The notes under the pieces are model-generated. The model did not search any database. It was given only the letters and a program-made list of their open reading frames with translations, and was not told the origin of the DNA. A program made the translations under genes and the position numbers. A stretch of DNA of 9,815 nucleotides from an uncultured Bacteroidales bacterium (GTDB lineage Bacteria > Bacteroidota > Bacteroidia > Bacteroidales > Bacteroidaceae), in assembly GCA_902783615.1 (NCBI GenBank), contig CACZRQ010000124.1, positions 1 to 9,815 on the forward strand. The letters are read 5' to 3'. Shown one piece after another: positions 1-6,946 of the stretch (within the stretch, counting starts at the first letter, position 1; each line of letters begins with the position of its first letter).

Positions 1-67
1 CAGTACGAAAATATTGTTTTTCTTTACATGTACTGTTTTTATGTTTAAAAACTTTCATGGCTTCAGC

Positions 68-1564
68 ATGTTTGAACAGTATCAAGCATGGAAGCGAGAG
101 CGTAGAGAGCGCAAGAGTTTCAAGTATCGCCTCTCTGTCACTACCATCAAGCTGATAATCATTATCAGCTGTTCTCTGTTAATGCTGTTTATACCAGCAA
201 GCACTTTGGGCATTCCAAATCTTACATTGGTTGAGCAGCGAGTAATTGCCATCTTTGTGTTTGCCACGCTGATGTGGCTGTTGGAACCTGTGCCTGCATG
301 GACCACCTCGATGGGTATTGTGGTGCTATTGCTACTCACGTGCAGCGACAGTTCGCTATGGTTTATGCGAAACGACCTGCCTAACCAGTCGCTGGGCGAG
401 TTCATCCATTACAAGTCGATTCTCAACAGCTTCTCCGACCCCATCATCATGCTGTTTATCGGTGGTTTCATCATGGCCATCGCTACTTCGAAAAGTGGAC
501 TTGACGCTACATTAGCAAAGGTGATGCTCAAACCATTCGGCACTCAGAGCCGCTTTGTGCTGTTGGGATTCATCCTGCTGACTGCCTGGTTCTCTATGTT
601 TATCAGCAACACCGCCACAGCTGCTATGATGCTCACCTTCCTCACCCCTGTGATGAAGTCGTTGCCAGCTGATGGAAAAGGCAAGATTGCTTTGGCAATG
701 GCCATTCCCATCGCAGCCAACTTAGGCGGTATCGGCACACCTATCGGTACGCCTCCCAATGCCATCGCCCTGCGTTATCTGAATAATCCCGACGGACTGA
801 ACCTCAACATTGGTTTCGGAGAATGGATGATGGTGATGTTCCCCTTTGTCATTGTGATATTGCTCATTGCGTGGGTATTGTTGCTGAACATATTCCCTTT
901 CAAACAGAAGAAGATTGTGCTGAACATTGAGCACGAACACAAGCAGAGTTGGCGCGACTGGGTGGTGTATATCACCTTCTGCGTGACAGTGCTCATGTGG
1001 GTGCTCGACAAATATACGGGTGTGAATGCCAACGCGGTGGCTATGATACCAGTAGCAGTATTTGCCCTCACAGGCATCATTGGCAAGCGCGATTTGGAGG
1101 AGCTCAACTGGAGTGTGCTGTGGATGGTGGCAGGCGGTTTTGCCTTAGGTGTGGCATTGGAAGAGTCTGGACTGGCCATGCACTTGATAGAATCCATCCC
1201 ATTCCACACTTGGCCTGCTTTAGCCATCATCATTGGCTCTGGCCTGCTGTGCTACATACTTTCCAATTTCATCAGCAACACAGCAACAGCCACGTTGCTG
1301 GTTCCTATTCTGGCAATTGTAGGTACCAGCATGGGCGACCAGCTAAATCATCTGGGCGGCATCTCTACCCTGCTGATTGGTATCGCCCTCAGTTCGTCGA
1401 TGGCCATGCTGCTGCCCATCAGTACGCCTCCTAATGCGATGGCCCACTCCACTGGCTTTATCAGCCAGAAGGACATGATGAAAGCTGGATTGATCATGGG
1501 CGTTATCGGCTTGGTACTTGGTTACCTGATGCTGATTGTATTGGGAAGTAACGGACTATTGTAA
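68..1564 (+). CDS. SLC13/DASS-family sodium:dicarboxylate (or divalent anion) symporter
   Basis: Inner-membrane secondary transporter of about 498 residues, probably moving C4-dicarboxylates or another divalent anion with Na+. The two inverted halves of the family are visible. The first has SNTAT at residues 180-184 and GTPIGTPPNA at about 223-232. The second has SNTAT at 403-407 and STPPNA at 452-457. In the structurally known VcINDY, the paired SNT motifs bind Na+ and substrate. Eleven or so hydrophobic segments cover the rest, and the N-terminus is basic (WKRERRERK, residues 8-16), as expected on the cytoplasmic side. The length fits the family. The start at 68 is chosen because the basic leader begins there; an in-frame ATG at 41 and a TTG at 14 are alternatives, and no clear ribosome binding site decides. 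The substrate (succinate, citrate, sulfate or other) cannot be read from the sequence. The gene stands alone and ends before a strong terminator; its promoter is probably left of the window. Confidence 0.9.
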   Translation: MFEQYQAWKRERRERKSFKYRLSVTTIKLIIIISCSLLMLFIPASTLGIPNLTLVEQRVIAIFVFATLMWLLEPVPAWTTSMGIVVLLLLTCSDSSLWFMRNDLPNQSLGEFIHYKSILNSFSDPIIMLFIGGFIMAIATSKSGLDATLAKVMLKPFGTQSRFVLLGFILLTAWFSMFISNTATAAMMLTFLTPVMKSLPADGKGKIALAMAIPIAANLGGIGTPIGTPPNAIALRYLNNPDGLNLNIGFGEWMMVMFPFVIVILLIAWVLLLNIFPFKQKKIVLNIEHEHKQSWRDWVVYITFCVTVLMWVLDKYTGVNANAVAMIPVAVFALTGIIGKRDLEELNWSVLWMVAGGFALGVALEESGLAMHLIESIPFHTWPALAIIIGSGLLCYILSNFISNTATATLLVPILAIVGTSMGDQLNHLGGISTLLIGIALSSSMAMLLPISTPPNAMAHSTGFISQKDMMKAGLIMGVIGLVLGYLMLIVLGSNGLL

Positions 1565-1602
1565 ATAACATCTTTTCAACGATCTTTACTTATGTTCATG
1601 TG

Positions 1603-1644
1603 TGGTGGCTCTCTATCTGCGACAGATAGGAGCCACCATTTTTT
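1603..1644 (+). terminator. Rho-independent terminator after the SLC13 transporter gene
   Basis: A long hairpin lies 38 bases after the stop codon. TGGTGGCTC at 1603-1611 pairs with GAGCCACCA at 1630-1638, and CTATCTG at 1613-1619 pairs with CAGATAG at 1623-1629, with a single bulged T at 1612 and a CGA loop. A run of six T follows (1639-1644). This is the strongest terminator structure I found in the window. Confidence 0.88.
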
Positions 1645-1672
1645 GAAAAATGAATGAAAAGAGATACATTTG
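1642..1672 (+). promoter_or_regulatory. Bacteroidota-type promoter upstream of the PepSY remnant
   Basis: TTTG at 1642-1645 (-33 box) is followed after 19 bases by TACATTTG at 1665-1672, a full match to the TAnnTTTG -7 consensus of Bacteroidota primary sigma promoters. The expected start of transcription is about 15-20 bases before the ATG at 1697. The -33 box overlaps the T-tract of the preceding terminator. The promoter appears intact although the gene behind it is broken. Confidence 0.65.
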
Positions 1673-1696
1673 TAAACTTTTTACCGATAATTGACT

Positions 1697-1905
1697 ATGA
1701 AAAATAGATTGACAAACTGGATTCTGCAGGTTCATCGTTTGATGGGCTGGGTGCTGTGCGTGTTTTTCCTCATGTGGTTCCTGTCGGGCATCGTGATGCT
1801 CTACCACCGCTTTCCCCGTGTGTACTGTTAGGTGGTGCAGGCCTGTCGTTTACCGGCATTGTCTTAGGCATTAACAGATTCAGAAGAATGATTAAAAGGA
1901 AATAA
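1697..1905 (+). pseudogene. PepSY-type membrane protein, remnant with large internal deletion
   Basis: The start at 1697 gives 44 residues ending at TAG 1829-1831. Residues 9-20 read ILQVHRLMGWVL, and the sequence continues as a hydrophobic helix ending LSGIVMLYHRFPRV. This is the usual first helix of PepSY-associated transmembrane proteins. In another frame, 1822-1905 reads VLLGGAGLSFTGIVLGINRF and then RRMIKRK and a stop, which looks like the final helix and basic tail of the same family. Full-length members are several hundred residues, so most of the gene, including the periplasmic PepSY part, is missing. The junction falls near 1815-1828 and shifts the frame. The 44-residue peptide may still be made from the intact promoter, but it is unlikely to keep the parental function. 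Family assignment rests on pattern recognition of the two ends. Confidence 0.7.
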
Positions 1906-1950
1906 ACCGCCCATGTGAGTGATCAAATTCCAAAATCATCATTTATGTGG

Positions 1951-1982
1951 ATTGCAGTTTAGAATTGTTTTCTGTATCTTTG
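1951..1982 (+). promoter_or_regulatory. Promoter of the M28 peptidase / membrane protein operon
   Basis: ATTG at 1951-1954 (-33) and TATCTTTG at 1975-1982 (-7, full TAnnTTTG match) are separated by 20 bases. The -7 box lies 26 bases before the ATG at 2009, which implies a short leader of roughly 20 bases. An AGAAG stretch just before the ATG could help ribosome binding. Confidence 0.75.
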
Positions 1983-2008
1983 CAGACAAAACAACAAAAA
2001 GAAGATAC

Positions 2009-3277
2009 ATGAGGAAAATTTGCTTTATATTATGCCTGACATTTGCATTTGTGATTCAGACATTTGCACAGCAGCAGGATGACATGCGGAAAACGGTGGA
2101 TTATTTGGCTTCGCAGCAATTGGGAGGCAGATATCCCGGCTCTACAGGCGACACCCTTGCATCGGAGTTTATCACCGCCAAACTGCGGGGTCTGAAACTG
2201 AAACCCATCGTGAAAGGGAAGAAGAGAAAGGCTTACTATCAGAACTTCTCGTATGGAAAAACCGAGCAACGAACCACCCATAACATCATGGCCGTGCTGA
2301 AAGGAAATGACAAGCAGCTGAGGAATGAATACATTGTGGTGGGCTCGCATTACGACCATCTGGGCATGGGTGGTAAGGACTCAGGCTCACGCCGCCCCGA
2401 CACCTTAGCCGTGCATCCTGGTGCCGATGATAATGCCAGCGGCGATGCTGTGATTCTTGAACTGGCAAAGCATTTCAAGAAAACGGGTTCACCACGAACC
2501 ATCATCTTCGCTTTCTTCGGAGCAGAGGAGCAAGGTCTGATTGGCTCCAAGCAATTTGTGGATTGGATGAAACAGGACGACAAACGGCGTAAGAACTTGC
2601 CTGATGACATAAAAGGTATTGTGGCTATGGTGAATCTGGATATGGTGGGACGCATGCGCGACAACTCGTTAAGTGTATCAGGCACAGGCACAAGCTCAGC
2701 ATTCAAGGAAATGGCCGAACAAGTGGCCAAGCAAACCAACTTGAACATCAGCTGCACGCCAGACGGTTACGGTCCCAGCGACCAAGCATCGTTCGTGGCT
2801 GCCGACATCCCTGTGCTCTACCTCACCACAGGTGGACACATGGAGTATCACACCCCAGCCGATTTGCCTGCTACCATCAACTTCGACGGCATGCAGCAGA
2901 CGCTGGATTACACCAAAGAGCTGGTGACCCGATTGGCAAGTCTGCCCCAGGCTCCCGATTTCATCAATGTGCCCAGCAGCACCAACATGAGTCACGCTTC
3001 GTTTAAGGTGACCCTGGGCTTGATGCCCGATGTGACAGGGGCAAGCACCACACCTGGACTTCGTGCCGACATTGTGGTGGCTGGTAAGCCTGCCCATGAG
3101 GCTGGTATGAAGAGCGGCGACATCATTCAGGAAATCGATGGAAAGCCCGTGAAGGACATCAACGAATACATGGAGCGCTTGTCGGAACTGAAGGCCGGCA
3201 CCACCATTCCGGTGAAAGTGCTGCGAGGCGATGAGACAATTATTTTACAAGTTCACTTAAAACCTGCGAAACAATGA
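2009..3277 (+). CDS. Secreted M28-family zinc aminopeptidase with C-terminal PDZ domain
   Basis: Predicted exported metallopeptidase of 422 residues that removes N-terminal residues from peptides, using two zinc ions. Residues 1-20 form a signal peptide (basic MRK, hydrophobic core, cleavage after TFA). No lipobox cysteine follows, so a soluble periplasmic or secreted product is expected. The M28 ligands are all visible: H114 and D116 in SHYDHLG, bridging D140 in GADDNASG, E173/E174 in GAEEQG, D211 in NLDMVG and H281 in YHTPADLP. A PDZ domain covers about 330-420, with AHEAGMKSGDIIQEIDGKPV as its core; PDZ domains bind peptide C-termini. The start at 2009 is preferred over an upstream in-frame GTG at 1919 because it begins the signal peptide and sits just after a good promoter. 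Its stop codon overlaps the start of the next gene. The real substrate is unknown. Confidence 0.92.
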   Translation: MRKICFILCLTFAFVIQTFAQQQDDMRKTVDYLASQQLGGRYPGSTGDTLASEFITAKLRGLKLKPIVKGKKRKAYYQNFSYGKTEQRTTHNIMAVLKGNDKQLRNEYIVVGSHYDHLGMGGKDSGSRRPDTLAVHPGADDNASGDAVILELAKHFKKTGSPRTIIFAFFGAEEQGLIGSKQFVDWMKQDDKRRKNLPDDIKGIVAMVNLDMVGRMRDNSLSVSGTGTSSAFKEMAEQVAKQTNLNISCTPDGYGPSDQASFVAADIPVLYLTTGGHMEYHTPADLPATINFDGMQQTLDYTKELVTRLASLPQAPDFINVPSSTNMSHASFKVTLGLMPDVTGASTTPGLRADIVVAGKPAHEAGMKSGDIIQEIDGKPVKDINEYMERLSELKAGTTIPVKVLRGDETIILQVHLKPAKQ

Positions 3278-4071
3278 GGAAATGGATGTGTTGGCTGTTA
3301 GCCGTTGTCATAACATTGGTATTGAGCGTTTATCAACGCATGACGGGTCCCACGAATCCCAAACGAGTGACCGTTGAACTGAATGGGGAAAGTTACAGGA
3401 TGAAGCTGCCCAGAAGTGGGGTTCAGCAAGACGAGACGGTGGTGCTGAAAGGCATTCCAGCAAACGTTCATGCGCAGTTGCATTACCGCCGCTATCCAAC
3501 TTCAGATGCCTATACCACAGTGGATTTCAAGTGGGAAGACAGCCAGTGGCAGGCAGCCTTGCCCGTTCAGCCTGTTGCAGGAAAATTGCAGTATTACATC
3601 ACTGTGGACGGTACGGATTATCCTGTTGATGAGCCATTGGTGATTCGTTTCCGCAACGATGTGCCTGCCAGCATTCTCATTCCCCACATCCTGTTCATGT
3701 TTGCCGCCATGCTGTTTGCCGTTTATACACTCCTACTGATCATTACCCGCAAGGAATATGCCAAGTGGCTGAAGATTACGGTGGCCACATTGTTTGTCGG
3801 TGGTTTCATCTTAGGTCCGCTGGTGCAGCATGTAGCATTCGGACCTTGGTGGACAGGTTTCCCCTTTGGAACCGATTTGACCGACAACAAGACGCTCATA
3901 TCTTTCCTGTTCTTCGTAGTTGCCTGGGCCACGTTGAAATGGAAGTACAACAAATGGGTAGTTGCCTTTGCAGTACTGCTGATGGTATTGATTTTCAGCA
4001 TTCCTCACAGCACCAATGGTTCGGAATACGACTACGCTACCCAGCAGATTGGCACTGAGCAACGTAGCTAA
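3274..4071 (+). CDS. Membrane protein of unknown function with an extracytoplasmic beta-rich domain
   Basis: Product of 265 residues that I do not recognise as a named family with known activity. Helix 1 is at about 6-20. It is followed by an extracytoplasmic region (about 25-130) rich in alternating hydrophobic residues, suggestive of a beta-sandwich (VTVELNGESYRMKL, LQYYITVDGTDYPVD). Four more helices lie at about 132-157, 167-188, 208-222 and 228-244. The loop at 189-207 (FGPWWTGFPFGTDLTDNKT) is rich in aromatic residues and in G and D/N, and looks like a conserved signature facing the extracytoplasmic side. The ATG overlaps the stop of the M28 peptidase (ATGA), which points to translational coupling and a shared task, perhaps at the same membrane surface. 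No catalytic motif, haem-binding CxxCH or known transporter motif is visible. Confidence 0.85.
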   Translation: MRKWMCWLLAVVITLVLSVYQRMTGPTNPKRVTVELNGESYRMKLPRSGVQQDETVVLKGIPANVHAQLHYRRYPTSDAYTTVDFKWEDSQWQAALPVQPVAGKLQYYITVDGTDYPVDEPLVIRFRNDVPASILIPHILFMFAAMLFAVYTLLLIITRKEYAKWLKITVATLFVGGFILGPLVQHVAFGPWWTGFPFGTDLTDNKTLISFLFFVVAWATLKWKYNKWVVAFAVLLMVLIFSIPHSTNGSEYDYATQQIGTEQRS

Positions 4072-4076
4072 TAAAC

Positions 4077-4937
4077 CTATTTGATTCTGATGCAATATCC
4101 ACTATTGAATGAGTCACCAGGCAGGAGGTGATTCATCAGGGGCTTATCCTTGAACTCACCATCAAAGCCAACGGGGTCACCCACACCACACCACGGCTCG
4201 ATGCACACAAAAGGTGCCTGCTTGCCATAAGGACTCCAGAAGGCGCAGACGGGCGTTAGGTAGAACACGGTCACAGCGGGGGTCCCATCAACATCTAATA
4301 GGATGGCACACTCGGTCTGAAAATTGTGTATCTTCACGGAATCATTGCGGAAGAACTCGTTATTGATGGTCATCACACCACCTTCTGCCTCCAACGGCAC
4401 CTCAGTCATCTCAACACTGCCGTCAGGATGAGTCTTCAAGGTGGTCATCTGCTCCTCGTTGTCCAATAGTATTTTGCCTTCCAGCTTACCACCTGGCACA
4501 TTGAACGCAGGATGTCCGCCAATCTGGAAATGCATCTCTTCTTTACCAAGATTAAGCACACGCCATGTAACATATATCTTGTTTCCTTTTAAAGAATACA
4601 TAATGCTGAGTCTAAAGAAGAAGGGATATACCTTCAGCGTTTCCTCTGTATGTTGGATTGCCAGAAGAACAGAATGATCCTCAGATGATTGAGATTCCAC
4701 TTTGAACTCAACATCACGCGCAAACCCATGACGGGGCAGGTGATATTCCTTACCATCCACCCTGTAGGTATCGTTGTTCACTGTACACACGATGGGAAAC
4801 AGGATGGGCGAATGGCGAGGCCACTCAGGACCAGCCTGCCACAGATATTCCCTACCCTCGTTGTCCTTAATACTCTGGAGCTCGGCTCCCTTCTCGGCAA
4901 TAAGCACCGTTAATTGTTCGTTCTTCAGTTCTATCAT
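4077..4937 (-). CDS. Aldose 1-epimerase family protein (LacX-like)
   Basis: Cytoplasmic enzyme of 286 residues in the galactose mutarotase superfamily, interconverting alpha and beta anomers of an aldose or sugar phosphate. Family landmarks are present in order: ILFPIV near 45-50, H70 in LPRHGFAR, H142 in IGGHPAFNVP and E247 in CIEPWCG. In GalM-type enzymes the two histidines and the late glutamate are the acid/base residues. The length is close to the LacX/YeaD branch (about 290) rather than GalM (about 340), and there is no signal peptide. The sugar cannot be assigned. It is transcribed alone from the minus strand. Its stop lies 5 bases from the stop of the convergent membrane protein gene, with no room for a terminator between them. 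A minus-strand promoter sits just upstream of its start. Confidence 0.9.
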   Translation of the reverse strand: MIELKNEQLTVLIAEKGAELQSIKDNEGREYLWQAGPEWPRHSPILFPIVCTVNNDTYRVDGKEYHLPRHGFARDVEFKVESQSSEDHSVLLAIQHTEETLKVYPFFFRLSIMYSLKGNKIYVTWRVLNLGKEEMHFQIGGHPAFNVPGGKLEGKILLDNEEQMTTLKTHPDGSVEMTEVPLEAEGGVMTINNEFFRNDSVKIHNFQTECAILLDVDGTPAVTVFYLTPVCAFWSPYGKQAPFVCIEPWCGVGDPVGFDGEFKDKPLMNHLLPGDSFNSGYCIRIK

Positions 4938-4955
4938 AATTCACTCGTTTTTTTG

Positions 4956-4986
4956 CAAAGATAAAGAAAAACTGCGAATAACAAAA
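4956..4986 (-). promoter_or_regulatory. Promoter of the aldose epimerase gene
   Basis: On the minus strand, TTTTG (complement of 4982-4986) and TATCTTTG (complement of 4956-4963) are separated by 18 bases. The second is a full TAnnTTTG -7 match. It lies 18 bases before the start codon at 4937, so the leader is very short, about 10 bases. Confidence 0.65.
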
Positions 4987-5006
4987 CCATTTTCAGATTA
5001 ATTTTC

Positions 5007-5014
5007 TATATTTG
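5007..5014 (+). promoter_or_regulatory. -7 element of the ABC exporter promoter
   Basis: TATATTTG matches the TAnnTTTG consensus 23 bases before the ATG at 5038. The position about 20 bases upstream (near 4983-4986) reads AAAA, so no -33 box is seen on this strand. This may be a weaker or activator-helped promoter. It is back to back with the epimerase promoter in a 100-base spacer. Confidence 0.55.
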
Positions 5015-5037
5015 CAACAGATTATTATTACACGATT

Positions 5038-6840
5038 ATGAATACCGAGAAAATGAACATATTCGGGCTGCTGAAAAATCTGTGGCCCTTCGTGAAGCCC
5101 TACAGGCTGCTGATTTTCGCCACCATCTCGCTGACTTTCATTGGGTCGTTGATGGCGCAGGTGAACGCGGTGGTGTTGGACAAGACGGTGGATGCCATCA
5201 ATGCCTTGATACAGGATGCCGGCTTTGAATGGAGCAAAGCTGCAGAGATTCTAGTGATTATCAGTGCGGTATTGTTGGGCAAGGAGGTGCTGTCGGCTTT
5301 CATCACCTTCTTCCAACGCTACTTCGGCCAAAAGCTGCGCATCTATGTGAGCCGCGACCTCTCGCTGCAGGTAATCGACAAGATTCTGACTTTCCGCATG
5401 TCGTTCTTCTCGGCTGAGGACAACGACACAGGCAAGCTGCAATCACGCATCGACCGAGGAGTGATGAGCCTCAGCAACACAGTGAACAATTTCTTCATCG
5501 ACATCCTGCCGCTGTTCACCAGTGCGGTACTGGCACTCGGATTGATGTTTGCCGCCAACTTCTACGTGGGATTGGTGGCTCTCTGCATCGTGCCTGTGTA
5601 TTTCTTCATCACCTATCGCCAGGCTAAACGCATGAAGGGTGGACGAAGAAGCATCTTCAGCAGTCACCAGGCAGTGAGTCAGGGAATCCTGAACATCATC
5701 GAAAGCATCAGTGTGATCAAGTCGTTCAACCGCGAGGAGATTGAGGCCAACAAGCAAAAGGATGTTCAGCAGGCAATGACCGACCAACAGATGAGTACTC
5801 GCCGCTGGAGCTACCTCTACGACGGTTTGAAGAGTTTCTTCGAGCAGATTGGTACAGTGCTGATTATCATCCTCACCGCTTACTTGGTGCTGATTGATTA
5901 TCCAGGCATGACCATCGGTAAGATTATGTATCATGTGATGCTGTTCAGCAACGTCAGTGCCCCCATCCGACAGCTGCACCGCATCTACGATGACATGAAC
6001 GATGCTTTGATATATGCTGAAGGATTCTTCGGCATCCTGCATGCTCACAATGAGGTGGAGGATACGGGCAAGTATCATCCCGACTTCGTGCAGGGCGACT
6101 TCGAGATGAGTCATGTTGATTTCACCTACGGCAACGGCACAAAGGCTTTGTTCGACGTAAGTCTGAAGATTCCACACGGCAAGATAACAGCACTGGTGGG
6201 ACTGAGCGGCGCAGGCAAGACCACCATTGTGAACCTATTGGATAAATTCTATCATCCCGACTGCGGCAGCATCAAGCTGGATGGTGTGGAGCTGAGCGAA
6301 TGGGACACCCATTGGTTGCGTGAGCATGTGGGGTTGGTGCTGCAGAAGAACCACATCTTCAACGGCTCTATCGAGGAGAACATCAAGTATGGCAACCCCA
6401 ATGCTACCCACGAAGAGGTGGTGAAGGCTGCCAAGCAGGCTTATATCTACGACCAGATCATGCAGTTGCCCAATCAGTTTGAGTCGCAGGCCCTGCAGTT
6501 GAGTGGTGGACAGCAGCAGCGCATCGCCATTGCCCGCATGTTCATCAAGAATCCACCCATTATCTTCTTAGACGAGCCTACTGCCAGTCTGGATGCTGTG
6601 GCAACCGAGCAGATCAAGGCCAGCATCGATGCCATCAAGGCAGGGCGTACGGTGATCATCATCAGCCACAACATAGGCCAGATTATCGATGCCGACCAGA
6701 TTTATGTGTTGCAGAAAGGCCATGTGGAACAGAGCGGTTCACCAGATGAGGTGTATCACATGGGAGGGCTCTACAAAGAGATATTCGATGCCAGTGCCCG
6801 CAGCATGAACGTGGATAAGATTGCCAGCACGATGGGATAA
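5038..6840 (+). CDS. ABC exporter half-transporter (fused transmembrane and ATPase domains)
   Basis: Product of 600 residues with the usual MsbA/multidrug-exporter architecture: a six-helix membrane domain over about 20-305, then an ATPase domain from about 355. ATPase motifs are complete. The Walker A motif is GLSGAGKTT at 388-396 and the Q-loop glutamine is Q436. The signature LSGGQ is at 488-492. Walker B is IIFLDEP with D512 and E513. The D-loop SLD is at 517-519 and the switch histidine is H544. It probably works as a homodimer, since no second half-transporter is adjacent. Substrate is unknown: lipid, peptide or drug are all possible. One oddity is that the segment between LP (477-478) and LSGGQ is NQFESQALQ, shorter than usual and without the GERG X-loop common in exporters. 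There is no N-terminal peptidase domain. It is transcribed from its own promoter, divergent from the epimerase. Confidence 0.93.
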   Translation: MNTEKMNIFGLLKNLWPFVKPYRLLIFATISLTFIGSLMAQVNAVVLDKTVDAINALIQDAGFEWSKAAEILVIISAVLLGKEVLSAFITFFQRYFGQKLRIYVSRDLSLQVIDKILTFRMSFFSAEDNDTGKLQSRIDRGVMSLSNTVNNFFIDILPLFTSAVLALGLMFAANFYVGLVALCIVPVYFFITYRQAKRMKGGRRSIFSSHQAVSQGILNIIESISVIKSFNREEIEANKQKDVQQAMTDQQMSTRRWSYLYDGLKSFFEQIGTVLIIILTAYLVLIDYPGMTIGKIMYHVMLFSNVSAPIRQLHRIYDDMNDALIYAEGFFGILHAHNEVEDTGKYHPDFVQGDFEMSHVDFTYGNGTKALFDVSLKIPHGKITALVGLSGAGKTTIVNLLDKFYHPDCGSIKLDGVELSEWDTHWLREHVGLVLQKNHIFNGSIEENIKYGNPNATHEEVVKAAKQAYIYDQIMQLPNQFESQALQLSGGQQQRIAIARMFIKNPPIIFLDEPTASLDAVATEQIKASIDAIKAGRTVIIISHNIGQIIDADQIYVLQKGHVEQSGSPDEVYHMGGLYKEIFDASARSMNVDKIASTMG

Positions 6841-6946
6841 AATGTTTCGTCTTTAGGTGTTTTTTTTCGTTTTCACTGGTTTTTGCTTTCAACTTTAATA
6901 GATATTGCTTAATTTTACACCGGAAAAACAATAAAAACAAAATAGT
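6841..6946 (+). other. Spacer between ABC exporter and polyferredoxin genes
   Basis: This 106-base spacer is T-rich in its first half, with a run of eight or more T around 6860-6867 but no stem before it, and A-rich just before the ATG at 6947. The nearest -7 look-alike is TAATTTTA at 6910-6917, which lacks the final G and has a poorly spaced TTTG (6882-6885). I see no convincing terminator or promoter, so cotranscription with the ABC exporter cannot be excluded. Confidence 0.4.

Noticed and set aside
1..40. CAGTAC at 1-6 and GTACTG at 30-35 followed by five T, resembling a terminator
   Set aside because: The stem is only 6 base pairs with a 23-base loop, and it lies at the window edge, so its context cannot be judged.
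775..1233. Minus-strand open frame of 152 codons inside the SLC13 transporter
   Set aside because: It lies opposite a conserved membrane protein gene and shows no domain or promoter of its own.
949..1434. Plus-strand open frame of 161 codons in another frame of the SLC13 transporter
   Set aside because: The true frame holds the family motifs throughout this stretch; this frame gives a Cys/His/Arg-rich shadow.
5443..6177. Long minus-strand open frame of 244 codons inside the ABC exporter
   Set aside because: It is antisense to a clearly conserved gene, has low-complexity histidine/valine-rich composition and no recognisable motifs.
6855..6870. T-run after the ABC exporter gene as a terminator
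   Set aside because: No stem-forming sequence precedes it.
6882..6917. Possible promoter for the polyferredoxin gene (TTTG at 6882-6885, TAATTTTA at 6910-6917)
   Set aside because: The -7 match lacks the final G and the 24-base spacing is longer than usual.
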